A stretch of DNA of 45,575 nt from Barnesiella intestinihominis YIT 11860 (GTDB lineage Bacteria > Bacteroidota > Bacteroidia > Bacteroidales > Barnesiellaceae): positions 853,015 through 898,589 of the forward strand of contig NZ_JH815203.1 in NCBI RefSeq assembly GCF_000296465.1, in the 5' to 3' direction. Below are positions 1 through 7,836 of the stretch, piece by piece; the stretch's first letter is position 1; every line of letters begins with the position of its first letter. The position numbers and the translations under genes are program-made. The notes under the pieces are model-generated. The model saw only the letters and a list, made by a program, of their open reading frames with translations, did not search any database and was not told where the DNA came from.

Positions 1-165
1 CAAACCGAAATCTTATTTCCGATTTGACTATGCCGAACCACATCCTATATTCTACAAATATAGCGAAAGGTGAGCGCAAAGGCAAACCGAAATCTCATTT
101 CCGACTTGGCTATGCCGAGCTGCATCTTATATTGGCGGCGAATGCCGCAAATATAGAGAAAAGCT
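1..165 (-). repeat. Tandem intergenic repeat with embedded leftward promoter motifs
   Basis: Two imperfect copies of a roughly 82-bp unit begin at 1 and 83. The first 51 bp of each differ at only a few positions; the second copy has an extra GC-rich hairpin (about 134-150). Each copy contains CAAATATA (55-62 and 148-155), which on the minus strand is TATATTTG, a match to the Bacteroidetes -7 element TAnnTTTG. For the first, a minus-strand TTTG (83-86) lies 20 bp upstream, so the unit looks able to start leftward transcription out of the window. No gene overlapping this block is convincing. The link to a dispersed promoter-bearing repeat family is inference. Confidence 0.6.
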
Positions 166-380
166 CATGGAGAAAAAAATCGTCCGTTTCATTTTTCAGT
201 TTCAATACGAATTCTATTATATTATTATGTTACAGAAAGAAACTTTGGGAAGCTATACTTTATCCGACACAATTAACCGCATTCGACACGATAATTGCTA
301 ACCAATATTCTTATCCCATCGCCTTTACCCCCGGATACGAACATACAAAGTGGACCGACAAGAAAAGTAAACCCGCTCGC

Positions 381-411
381 TTTGTCTTTCTCCCACCTTA
401 TATTATCTTTG
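381..411 (+). promoter_or_regulatory. Promoter of rsmD, exact Bacteroidetes consensus
   Basis: TTTG at 381-384 and TATCTTTG at 404-411 are separated by exactly 19 bp, matching the TTTG-N19-TAnnTTTG promoter of the primary sigma factor in Bacteroidetes. Transcription would start near 418, about 30 nt before the rsmD start codon at 448. The match also argues that the in-frame extension of rsmD upstream of 448 is not translated. Confidence 0.75.
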
Positions 412-447
412 CCGAGACTGCAAGAAAAATGGAAAAACAGAATCAAT

Positions 448-987
448 ATGCGAATTATTAGCGGTAAATACGGACGCAGACGCTTCGACGTCCCTACGAA
501 TATAAAAGCTCGACCGACGACCGATTTCGCGCGGGAGAACATTTTCAACGTACTCGAAAACCTGATCGATTTCGAGGGCATTGAAGCCCTTGATTTATTT
601 GCCGGAACAGGAGCCATCAGTTTCGAATTATTATCGCGCGAATGCAGCCGGGTGGTATGCGTGGAAATTTATCCGACACAATACAATTTTATCCGCAAAG
701 TCCAACAACAACTCAACGACCCGAATCTGACTCCTATCAAGGGAGATGTGTTCAAGTTCGTACAAAGCTGCCGGCAACAATTCGACCTCATTTTTGCCGA
801 TCCGCCTTACGATCTGCCCCGGTTGGAAACCCTGCCGCAGGAAGTGCTATCGAGAGGTCTTTTGAAACCGGGCGGAATCTTCGTTCTCGAACATTCCAAA
901 AACAATGACTTTTCCACTCACCCCCTATTCGACCAGCACCGTAGTTACGGGAGCGTGAACTTCTCGCTCTTCCGCACGCCGATATAA
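448..987 (+). CDS. rsmD: 16S rRNA (guanine(966)-N(2))-methyltransferase RsmD
   Basis: This enzyme transfers a methyl group from S-adenosylmethionine to the N2 of G966 in 16S rRNA of the assembling small ribosomal subunit. The 179-residue protein opens with MRIISGKYGRRRF, the usual RsmD N-terminus, followed by RPTTDFARENIFN, the SAM-binding motif DLFAGTGAISFE and the catalytic DPPY motif (FADPPYD). The length is normal for the family. The frame stays open upstream to 295, but the start at 448 is chosen because the family begins there and because the consensus promoter lies just upstream. The gene stands alone and ends in a strong hairpin shared with the convergent gene. Confidence 0.95.
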   Translation: MRIISGKYGRRRFDVPTNIKARPTTDFARENIFNVLENLIDFEGIEALDLFAGTGAISFELLSRECSRVVCVEIYPTQYNFIRKVQQQLNDPNLTPIKGDVFKFVQSCRQQFDLIFADPPYDLPRLETLPQEVLSRGLLKPGGIFVLEHSKNNDFSTHPLFDQHRSYGSVNFSLFRTPI

Positions 988-993
988 CACAAT

Positions 994-1037
994 AAGAAAG
1001 GAGCCGTGACCGAATGCTCGGTCGCGGCTCCTTTCTT
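994..1037. terminator. Bidirectional rho-independent terminator
   Basis: A 20-bp stem (994-1013 with 1018-1037, one G-T wobble) closes a four-base ATGC loop. The arms begin and end in AAGAAAGGAG/CTCCTTTCTT. It lies between the 3' ends of rsmD and the convergent 1516-residue gene, so it probably ends both transcripts. Confidence 0.85.
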
Positions 1038-1053
1038 ATGCACGACAAATACC

Positions 1054-4000
1054 TTAACGAACGATCACCTTGATCGCTTTCCCGTTTACCTTAACTACAT
1101 ATACGCCTCTGCTTACCGAAATGACCGTGACATCGGAACAAATATCGTTATGCAATACGATACCGGACATATCGGAGACTGTGGCTCGCTTGCCCTCTGC
1201 ACCACGAATGACGATAGTACCATTCTCCTCGTATACGCGAATATTATCCATCGAATTATTTTCTATACCCGAAGTCCCCACCGTACACGGATCCGACAAT
1301 ATAGATTCACCCATGTTGTAAACTACCGATACGGCATAAACATTATCGCCGTCGGACGGAGCGTTATCGGTAAACTCGGTCGCAGCCGTATTATCCAACA
1401 GCTCCCCGTTACGATATACATTGTAACTCTCCACAGCCAACCCTTCGGGAAGAACCGGTTGCGGTTTATAAACCACATTGTCGATACCCAATAAGAATGC
1501 ATTCGCCGATACACAACGTATGGCAAAATAGGTGGTATTCGCAGGCAAGTCGTAAGTATAAGTAGCCCACGTATCTGCCGGCACAGAACTTACCTTAGCC
1601 AAATTGTTCGTAAAATCTTCGATAGCATTGCCCGTTGTCGAATAATATACTTCTATCGATTCCGTAAAGCTCGAATCATAAGCCTTCGCTTGGAACGATA
1701 CGGTCTGTCCGCCATCGGCAAGACGAGGGGAGATAAGCCAGTCGTCGTTGTGACCGAGATCGGTCGTCTGAGGATCGGAAGACCAGCATACCGCCAACTT
1801 GGAACCATGAGAACTATCCATCATGAATCGTTCATCGACACCCAATCCAGCTATATGCTCGGAATTCATATCGAAAATCATGAACGCCTGCGGTTGTCCG
1901 GCATTAGGCCAAGATTGAGATTCTCCGAATACATAAGTATTCCCCCCATCGACATCGGCTACCGTCCAAGCCCCGAAACCATCGATGGTAAACGGGTCAT
2001 AATCCTCGAAACCATCGGTTACAACCTCGGCTACCGGTTTGGATAGCGACGGAGCCGACCACGCAAGTTTAATGGCTGTACCCTCACTGCTACCGGTCAA
2101 TCCGGTCGCTACGGGATAAGAAGAACCTTTTACTTTGGTCACGACCGCGGTTTTCGTACGGTTATCGTCTTGTTCCTCATCTGAATCATAACCCACGACA
2201 CCATAAACCGTCAATTCCGAGCCTGCCATTTCGATAGAAGGCGTATAGGATATTTCCACATTCACAGAGCTCTGAGCAGCCAGTGACTCTACTGTTTTCG
2301 TCGCCAATACGTTAAATTCCTCATCGGTCAAATAAACCGTAAATTGCGAGGCATCCCGTACGCCTTCATTCAAAACCGATACGACATATTTAGCCTCCTC
2401 CTTGAAATTGACTTTCTCTGGTCCGGTAATACCTGTCGCTTGAAGATTATTATCTAAATAACCGCGAATTTCGATATGATCCACATAGGCAAAATTGAAA
2501 TCTTCGAGACACTCTCCCACTAAGGCTATCCGCAAATTTTTGGATTTGTACGACGCGAGGTCTATATTCACACGAGTCCACTCTTCGGCGACCTCGATAG
2601 TATCCACATCGTGCCAATCGGCATAATCGTCCGAAATTTGGAAACGAACTCTCACACCCCCGGTCGGCATCAATATCCAAGCGTTGAGACGGGGATTATC
2701 GACTGCCGAAATATCGATTTTCGGACTGTAAATACGGGTAGAAGCACCGGCGGCATATCCCTGGAAGTCGGCACTTCCTCCATCGTTATCCTGTGATTGG
2801 TCTGCTCGTGGAGTCCAATCGGAATCATAACTCTTTCCGGCAAGGAGTTCGGTTGTCCACGGGCCATTGGTAATTGTCGCATCGGCAAACGACTCGGTAT
2901 AAGGAGCCGGATATGAAGGTCCTACTAACCGCGAGTTGGATTGCGCAGGCTCCGATTCTCCTTTTTGATTCTTAGCGGTCACCGAGAAATAAGACAACAC
3001 CTGCGGCATCTCGCTATTCAACGAAGTAAGCTCGTAGCGGTCGCCCGTCACATCGTCGGCAACCACTTTCGAATCGGCATCATATACAGTATAAACCACT
3101 TCCTCGGGATTTACATATCCGCCGTTTTCCCCCGTCTCGGAAACCTTATCCCAAGAAAGCAAGCCCGAACCGTTCCCTTCATCGGTAAAAGTTACCGATT
3201 GAGGCGCCAACGGAACATCTATGCCAACCAATACGGTATCGGTCGTAACAGCCCCTTCTCCAAACGAGTTGCGTGCAACCACACTATAAATATTCAAACC
3301 GGAAACGACCCCATTATCCACAAATTGAAGTGCAGTCCCTTTTGCCGGGGATTCAAACGTCTTGACCAAAGTCTCTCCACGTCTCACATCGACGGCTGTC
3401 AACTCGGTCAAATCTCCGCCCACAAGATTCTTTGTCGGGGCTGTAAGCCCGATTGTAACAGACAATGCGCCCTTTGCTCCGGGGATAAGCGTGAGATTCT
3501 CTACTTCTCCCGGAACATGAATAGACATGGGCTCTCCCACCTTAATATTATCGACGGTCAGATTTCCCTTATTGGCATCGCTTACCACATGGAATCCGAT
3601 GTAATACGTACCGTCGGCATCGGGCATGATCGAGAAAGACTCGGTCTTGGGCGATGTTCTCGTATTGTTATAAGTGCGCTCTTCCATAATGACGGTATTC
3701 ATCGCCTCGACCGTGGCAGCCGTTCCCATCTTGATTTCCATCTTTTCCTCGGAACGAGCGCTCAACACATACGTATCGAATGAAAATTCATACATATAGC
3801 CTCTCTTCAATTTCAAAGGAGGTGTGATCAACCAATCGTCCGCATTATTCTTCATGTGATAGGCATACCGAACCGTACCATTCGAATAAGTCCACGTTTT
3901 ATTATCGTTATTCACATCGACCACAGTGAACAATCCCAAAGAATTTTTCTCAGTAAAATCCTGTGAATAAGGAGGTAGTAACGCATCTCCCACACTCACC

Positions 4001-5604
4001 GAATTGGAAGATGCGGACTCGCCTTCGATACCATCGTTATAAGAAGTTACCACATAGTAGTAAAGAGCCAACTCTTCGGTCGTGAATGTGTCGGAGAAAA
4101 CACTGTCGGCATGATTTGTGACGACTTGAACATTATCGGGCATACGCACGATCTTATAACGTAAATCGTCCACATTCATATATCCCCCGTTTTTCGTACC
4201 CGTAGGAGAATTCCATGAAACCGTATTTACATCGCCGGTCCGAACCACTTTCAAATTGTTCACCGCCAAAGGACTGTCCTTGCCGATATAAACGGTCATA
4301 TCGCTTTTAGGACTATCGCCCACCGAATTGGACAAAACGACCTCCAATTTATAAATGGCCGATGACGGAACGGTCACAGGACATGAAACCTTCGTCCCGG
4401 CAGCCGCGACACTTGTAGCCAACACATCGCCATTACCCAAAACTTTATATGTCACATCACCGTTCAAAACATTTCCATCGTATGTCTCGGACGGTATATC
4501 GAAAGATACAGTACCGGAAAGGGAACCGTTCTCGAAAGAGACCGACAGATTCTCTGGTCCCGAAGGAGCTCCATCAAGAGCTTCGGGGTCGGGAATATAA
4601 GCCCCCACGACTTGATCTCCATAAGGTAACGCTCCGACCAAAGCGGCTTCTCCTGTTGTCAAATCGACCGTATAAAGATTCGCAGCCTCGTCTTCTTCAT
4701 TGGCAAACCAATAAAACGTATTGTCAGAAGTGTTGATTACAGCCGACTGAGTATATTTGGGAGACACTTGTGTATCTCCTATCTCCCGGAGTGTACCCGT
4801 TGTTTTATTGATTTCATACAAGATACCGCCATTGTTTCCCTCGGTAGCCGTACTGGCCGAAATACCGTAAAGTTTTCCGTTAGAGTCACAAGCCATTACC
4901 TGCATCGGTTTCGACAAAAGGGCTATACTGTCTTTGGACATACCTTCGAGATTCCATGTAGAAAGTACATAACACAACTCCTTTGTCTTCTCGTTATAAC
5001 CATAAGAGCAGCAATAGACCTTGCCGGTAACCGGGTCTTTGGCACAACTCACTGCCGCATTCCGATAAACAGGCCCCAACGAATAACCCATACTTTTATA
5101 ATCGAGCTCTGCCCCGGTCACAGCATCATAAACAGCATAACGACTCAACGACACATATCCATAATCTATGGCATAATCATAAACGTATAATTTTCCATCG
5201 GAATAAATCGCTCCGCCGCTCGCAGACAAGCGAGGAATAAGAGTCACTTCTTTCCGGGTTACCGGAGCTTGGGCCGAAAATGAATAGAGTCCGAAAGTAT
5301 TAACATCTTTATTCTCATCATAAACGACAGCTCCGTTCAATTTCAGATTCGAAAGAGAAGGAGCCGCATCGATAATTACATCTGATTTTTTACGCATCAA
5401 GGGACGAACTTGTTGAAAAGCACTTTCAGAAGACATTTGCCGTTTCTGAAAATTCCTCGACTTTTCCAAAAATTGCCGGACAAGCACAGGATCATTCTTA
5501 ACATTTCGGGCTTCATCTGGAAGGATTCTCGATGTTGTCTGTGCAAAAGCGGCAGACAATACCCCTCCCGACAAAATGGCAAGAGTAAACAATAATTTTT
5601 TCAT
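1054..5604 (-). CDS. Large multidomain T9SS cargo protein (fibronectin III and choice-of-anchor J domains)
   Basis: The 1516-residue protein has a Sec signal peptide (MKKLLFTLAILSGGVLSAAFA). Residues about 120-345 contain repeated short strands with YDAVTG- and TTGTLREIG-like motifs, suggestive of a beta-propeller. Fibronectin type III-like domains alternate with at least three choice-of-anchor J/cleaved-adhesin-type domains (near residues 545-695, 905-1055 and 1195-1370, with motifs such as DDWLITPPL and DDWLISPRL), and a CARDB-like domain lies around 1060-1160. The end (about 1445-1516, IRVYEENGTIVIRGAEG to VYVVKVNGKAIKVIVR) is a type A T9SS sorting domain. It is expected to cross the outer membrane by T9SS and be surface-attached or released. 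Substrate unknown; an adhesin or glycan-binding role is inference. It is monocistronic and shares a terminator with rsmD. Confidence 0.85.
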   Translation of the reverse strand: MKKLLFTLAILSGGVLSAAFAQTTSRILPDEARNVKNDPVLVRQFLEKSRNFQKRQMSSESAFQQVRPLMRKKSDVIIDAAPSLSNLKLNGAVVYDENKDVNTFGLYSFSAQAPVTRKEVTLIPRLSASGGAIYSDGKLYVYDYAIDYGYVSLSRYAVYDAVTGAELDYKSMGYSLGPVYRNAAVSCAKDPVTGKVYCCSYGYNEKTKELCYVLSTWNLEGMSKDSIALLSKPMQVMACDSNGKLYGISASTATEGNNGGILYEINKTTGTLREIGDTQVSPKYTQSAVINTSDNTFYWFANEEDEAANLYTVDLTTGEAALVGALPYGDQVVGAYIPDPEALDGAPSGPENLSVSFENGSLSGTVSFDIPSETYDGNVLNGDVTYKVLGNGDVLATSVAAAGTKVSCPVTVPSSAIYKLEVVLSNSVGDSPKSDMTVYIGKDSPLAVNNLKVVRTGDVNTVSWNSPTGTKNGGYMNVDDLRYKIVRMPDNVQVVTNHADSVFSDTFTTEELALYYYVVTSYNDGIEGESASSNSVSVGDALLPPYSQDFTEKNSLGLFTVVDVNNDNKTWTYSNGTVRYAYHMKNNADDWLITPPLKLKRGYMYEFSFDTYVLSARSEEKMEIKMGTAATVEAMNTVIMEERTYNNTRTSPKTESFSIMPDADGTYYIGFHVVSDANKGNLTVDNIKVGEPMSIHVPGEVENLTLIPGAKGALSVTIGLTAPTKNLVGGDLTELTAVDVRRGETLVKTFESPAKGTALQFVDNGVVSGLNIYSVVARNSFGEGAVTTDTVLVGIDVPLAPQSVTFTDEGNGSGLLSWDKVSETGENGGYVNPEEVVYTVYDADSKVVADDVTGDRYELTSLNSEMPQVLSYFSVTAKNQKGESEPAQSNSRLVGPSYPAPYTESFADATITNGPWTTELLAGKSYDSDWTPRADQSQDNDGGSADFQGYAAGASTRIYSPKIDISAVDNPRLNAWILMPTGGVRVRFQISDDYADWHDVDTIEVAEEWTRVNIDLASYKSKNLRIALVGECLEDFNFAYVDHIEIRGYLDNNLQATGITGPEKVNFKEEAKYVVSVLNEGVRDASQFTVYLTDEEFNVLATKTVESLAAQSSVNVEISYTPSIEMAGSELTVYGVVGYDSDEEQDDNRTKTAVVTKVKGSSYPVATGLTGSSEGTAIKLAWSAPSLSKPVAEVVTDGFEDYDPFTIDGFGAWTVADVDGGNTYVFGESQSWPNAGQPQAFMIFDMNSEHIAGLGVDERFMMDSSHGSKLAVCWSSDPQTTDLGHNDDWLISPRLADGGQTVSFQAKAYDSSFTESIEVYYSTTGNAIEDFTNNLAKVSSVPADTWATYTYDLPANTTYFAIRCVSANAFLLGIDNVVYKPQPVLPEGLAVESYNVYRNGELLDNTAATEFTDNAPSDGDNVYAVSVVYNMGESILSDPCTVGTSGIENNSMDNIRVYEENGTIVIRGAEGKRATVSDMSGIVLHNDICSDVTVISVSRGVYVVKVNGKAIKVIVR

Positions 5605-5764
5605 ATATACCTCGTGTTATAATATAATTTTATTGTAAAAATAAAGAAATCATAATTCTCGAACAGACTTTTAATATTTTTTAAATATCCAACAAAACTA
5701 AATGTATATATTATTATTTAGTTACATATATTCGGCATATCGCCCAAACTATATACAAATAATA

Positions 5765-5795
5765 ACCCCAAGTGGTAAAAATCTCCACTTGGGGT
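5765..5795 (-). terminator. Hairpin, probable terminator of the MarR/thioredoxin operon
   Basis: Perfect 11-bp stem (5765-5775 with 5785-5795) around a nine-base loop. On the minus strand it is followed by a T-rich stretch (TTATTATTTG), though not a pure U-tract. It lies about 230 bp past the marR-type stop codon with the MITE in between, so the element may have inserted between the last gene and its terminator. Confidence 0.55.
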
Positions 5796-5820
5796 CAAAC
5801 GTTCTATCCGAATCAAATTC

Positions 5821-6014
5821 AGAAGCTGTTTTAAATTTATTCCGAGACAGATTGAGACTTATGTTGAAGCAGATGGGAGTCCGAGATATGCAGTCAATAG
5901 CGGGCTATTGACAAAAATCAAGGGATTCTAGATGCGAGACAGGGGCTCAATAGGGCCGGAACATACCTGCTTGAAATGATAATATTATTTCTCAATAAAT
6001 TTAAAACAGCTTCT
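5821..6014. mobile_element. MITE-like element, copy 1 (194 bp, 21-bp perfect terminal inverted repeats)
   Basis: The left end (AGAAGCTGTTTTAAATTTAT at 5821-5840) and the right end (5994-6014) are exact inverted complements over 21 bp. A second copy at 26084-26277 has the same 194-bp length and differs at about 13 positions by my count. No transposase fits inside. It ends 14 bp beyond the stop codon of the MarR gene. A non-autonomous element mobilised by a transposase elsewhere is the likely explanation; the family is not identified. Confidence 0.8.
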
Positions 6015-6027
6015 AAATTTTACACAA

Positions 6028-6375
6028 CTATAATATCTTTTTCAACACATCGGGAATTTCGACATCGCAACATTCGAGCTCTTTCAGGCAACGTTCGCCC
6101 TCCTGAGTTAAAGAAAAATACATCTGGCGTTTGTCGTCATCGCCCAATATCCGTTCGATGAGACCTTTTTTTTCTACCGAACGAATCACTTTCGATGTAT
6201 TGGAATGAGTAAGCCCCAACAGCTTGGCGATATCTCCCGAAGAGAGCCTCGGTTCTTGACGAAGGCAACACAAAAGCATCCCTTCGTTCAGGCAAAGCCC
6301 GTATCTCTTCTCAAATCTTGTTTCAAAATCGGTTATCGCTCTATAAAAATCACGAATCTTACAAAATGGTTCCAT
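6028..6375 (-). CDS. MarR-family transcriptional regulator
   Basis: A 115-residue winged-helix protein. An N-terminal helix (RDFYRAITDFETRFEKRYGL) leads into the helix-turn-helix LSSGDIAKLLGLTHSNTSKV, then the wing (SVEKKGLIERILGDDDKRQM, YFSLTQEGERCL) with the D-D-K-R-Q signature seen in MarR wings. It is slightly shorter than most MarR proteins (about 140), lacking part of the C-terminal dimerisation helix. It is the last gene of a four-gene operon and overlaps the ferredoxin gene by 17 bp. MarR proteins usually repress their own operon through a palindrome, and the repeat array at 7262-7352 is a good candidate operator. Cys residues (C5, C28, C36, C37, C95, C101, C102) could allow redox sensing, but that is inference. 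Confidence 0.85.
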   Translation of the reverse strand: MEPFCKIRDFYRAITDFETRFEKRYGLCLNEGMLLCCLRQEPRLSSGDIAKLLGLTHSNTSKVIRSVEKKGLIERILGDDDKRQMYFSLTQEGERCLKELECCDVEIPDVLKKIL

Positions 6376-6577
6376 ACTTATCTTCCAATCGATATATAGC
6401 TTTCATACCACAGTGGCGGACACATTTCCCGCATTCGATACATTTATCCGAATCGATACGAGGCAAGCCGAAACCGGTCTGGCTGATGGCCTGTTGCGGA
6501 CAAATCGAAATCAACGGACAACGATGATTCTGCGGACAACGGTTCTTATCTACGACAAGAGGCATAAAATTACTCAT
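6359..6577 (-). CDS. Small 4Fe-4S ferredoxin-like protein
   Basis: The 72-residue protein contains one canonical cluster motif (CIECGKCVRHCG, C-x2-C-x2-C-x3-C) and an N-terminal set of cysteines (CPQNHRCPLISICP) with the less usual spacing C-x5-C-x5-C followed by P, so a second cluster is possible but not standard. It has no signal peptide and would carry electrons in the cytoplasm. It overlaps the thioredoxin gene by 4 bp (6574-6577) and the MarR gene by 17 bp, so translation is probably coupled. The redox partner is unknown. Confidence 0.8.
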   Translation of the reverse strand: MSNFMPLVVDKNRCPQNHRCPLISICPQQAISQTGFGLPRIDSDKCIECGKCVRHCGMKAIYRLEDKYGTIL

Positions 6578-7035
6578 TTTTTCAATAATACACCATCGAT
6601 TGCCTCTTTAAACGAACTTTTGGACATCGCCCCCATAGCCATTTGAGGCTTATCGTTCATGGGAATAAACAAAAACGAGGGTATACTACGGATATTGAAC
6701 AATGCCGCTAACTCTTGTTCCTGCTCGGTATTCACCTTATAAACATAAATCTGCCCGTCATACTCCGCAGCCAGCTCTTCCAATATCGGAGCCACCATTT
6801 TACACGGTCCGCACCAAGAGGCATAGAAATCGATAATCGCCGGTTTATCTCCTAAATATATCCACTCCTCGGGATTTTTTTCATAATCCACTATTTTCTT
6901 TAAAAAATCAGCCTTTGTCAATTCGATCGTTTTCATTTTATTTTCTTTTTTACCATTATTTATCGCTTTCGTTTCACAGGCGGCAAGCATAAGCGATAGT
7001 ATACCCACCGTCAAAAACAACACTCGTTTAATCAT
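6574..7035 (-). CDS. Lipoprotein thioredoxin
   Basis: A 153-residue thioredoxin-fold protein with active site WCGPC (FYASWCGPCKM) and the cis-Pro loop (IRSIPSFLF). Unlike cytosolic TrxA it begins with a signal peptide ending in a lipobox (LMLAAC), so it should be lipid-anchored facing the periplasm, reducing or exchanging disulfides there. An internal Met (MKTIELTKAD) could give a shorter cytosolic form, but the lipobox and upstream spacing favour the long one. It overlaps the upstream small membrane protein gene by 8 bp and the ferredoxin gene by 4 bp. Confidence 0.9.
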   Translation of the reverse strand: MIKRVLFLTVGILSLMLAACETKAINNGKKENKMKTIELTKADFLKKIVDYEKNPEEWIYLGDKPAIIDFYASWCGPCKMVAPILEELAAEYDGQIYVYKVNTEQEQELAALFNIRSIPSFLFIPMNDKPQMAMGAMSKSSFKEAIDGVLLKK

Positions 7036-7231
7036 ATTTCTTTTCTCTTTTGAATGAACTTACAAACAATCCTCCTATCGCTGCTCCCCAAACCGTACTG
7101 GCAAAAGGAGAAGAGGTAATAGGACACGTACCCGTCGCACAACCTACGAACCGCCAATAAAGATAACCGCCCAAAGCACCTAACAGAATACCTGTGACCG
7201 GGAGCCAATAACGTTTCAACAGCATTTTCAT
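7028..7231 (-). CDS. Small DUF6132-like membrane protein
   Basis: A 67-residue protein with two predicted membrane segments (WLPVTGILLGALGGYLYW and TVWGAAIGGLFVSSF) separated by a Cys-rich loop (VGCATGTCPI). The G-C-x3-T-C-P-I-T pattern resembles DUF6132 proteins, which often occur next to thioredoxins in Bacteroidetes; the two cysteines could be substrates or partners of the neighbouring lipoprotein thioredoxin (inference). It is the first gene of the operon. Another frame starting at 7238 is also open, but its product is not hydrophobic and resembles nothing. Confidence 0.75.
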   Translation of the reverse strand: MKMLLKRYWLPVTGILLGALGGYLYWRFVGCATGTCPITSSPFASTVWGAAIGGLFVSSFKREKKYD

Positions 7232-7261
7232 TTTTCAAATTTATTATTTAGTTCTTAATTT

Positions 7262-7352
7262 ATTTTCCAATAGAAATATATTCTACAAGAAATATCACAA
7301 CAAATATATTCTCTATTTTCCATTAAAACAATTTTCCATAGGAAATATATTC
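7262..7352 (-). promoter_or_regulatory. Promoter and operator-like repeat array of the thioredoxin/MarR operon
   Basis: On the minus strand TTG (7329-7331) and TATATTTG (7301-7308) are 20 bp apart, close to the Bacteroidetes promoter, giving a start near 7294 and a leader of about 60 nt. Two 22-bp direct repeats (7262-7283 and 7331-7352, 19 of 22 bases the same) flank it, each containing TTTTCCA and GAAATATATTC. A third copy in inverse orientation (about 7301-7322) covers the -7 element. The second repeat is itself palindromic (TTTCCATAGGAAA). Placement over the promoter of an operon ending in a MarR gene suggests autoregulation. Confidence 0.6.
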
Positions 7353-7429
7353 AATTATAACGTTTTTTAACCACCAAGTATCTGCCCTATCCTCTCATAT
7401 TTTATTTAGTTTAAGCGTAGTAAGAACAA

Positions 7430-7660
7430 GTAGAGGGCTACTTTAAACACCTCCCCTGCCGTGCCCCGTAGCATTGCGGGGTGTGACGCAACCATACGAA
7501 CAGGGGAGAAGTGCACAATGCTATCCTTATACCGAAACTGAAACACCACTTCCAATCCTCTCCCCCCGCCGTGTCCCGTGACATTGCGGGGTGTGGCGCA
7601 GCCATATAGGGGAGGTGTCCGAAGGACGGAGAGGTTAAAAAATATCTGCAACAAAGGAAA
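7430..7660. repeat. REP-like palindromic repeat cluster A
   Basis: Two units in the divergent gap between the thioredoxin operon and aroA. Unit 1 (7449-7508) and unit 2 (about 7556-7636) each have outer arms of the type CCTCCCC/GGGGAGG enclosing a G+C-rich inner hairpin (CCCCGTAGCATTGCGGGG in unit 1), followed in unit 2 by a GTCCGAAGGAC hairpin and the tail GGTTAAAAAATATC. Open frames through it are low-complexity and not genes. The rest of 7353-7806 holds nothing else I can support. Confidence 0.75.
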
Positions 7661-7806
7661 CGTATCAAGGAAACTATCCGCCCTTCTCCTCCATGCGACA
7701 AAAAATAAAAGAGACTACAAAAACAAAAGATGCTGAAAAGAGAGATTTGTGAGAAATACTTCATCGGTAAATAAAGAAATGATACATACCATTCCTCTTT
7801 TTTTGC

Positions 7807-7814
7807 TAATTTTG
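7807..7814 (+). promoter_or_regulatory. Possible -7 element of aroA
   Basis: TAATTTTG matches TAnnTTTG and lies 23 bp before the aroA ATG. No clear -33 TTTG is present at the expected distance, so this is a partial match. Confidence 0.4.
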
Positions 7815-7836
7815 CGACAAAACCCACAGCGAACAA

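Noticed and set aside
24-461. A 145-codon plus-strand frame before rsmD
   Set aside because: Its first third lies in the tandem repeat, its composition is not protein-like, and it ends across the rsmD start; the rsmD promoter sits inside it.
5702-5911. A 69-codon frame entering the MITE
   Set aside because: It crosses a hairpin and the MITE end and resembles no protein; the matching frame in copy 2 is different.
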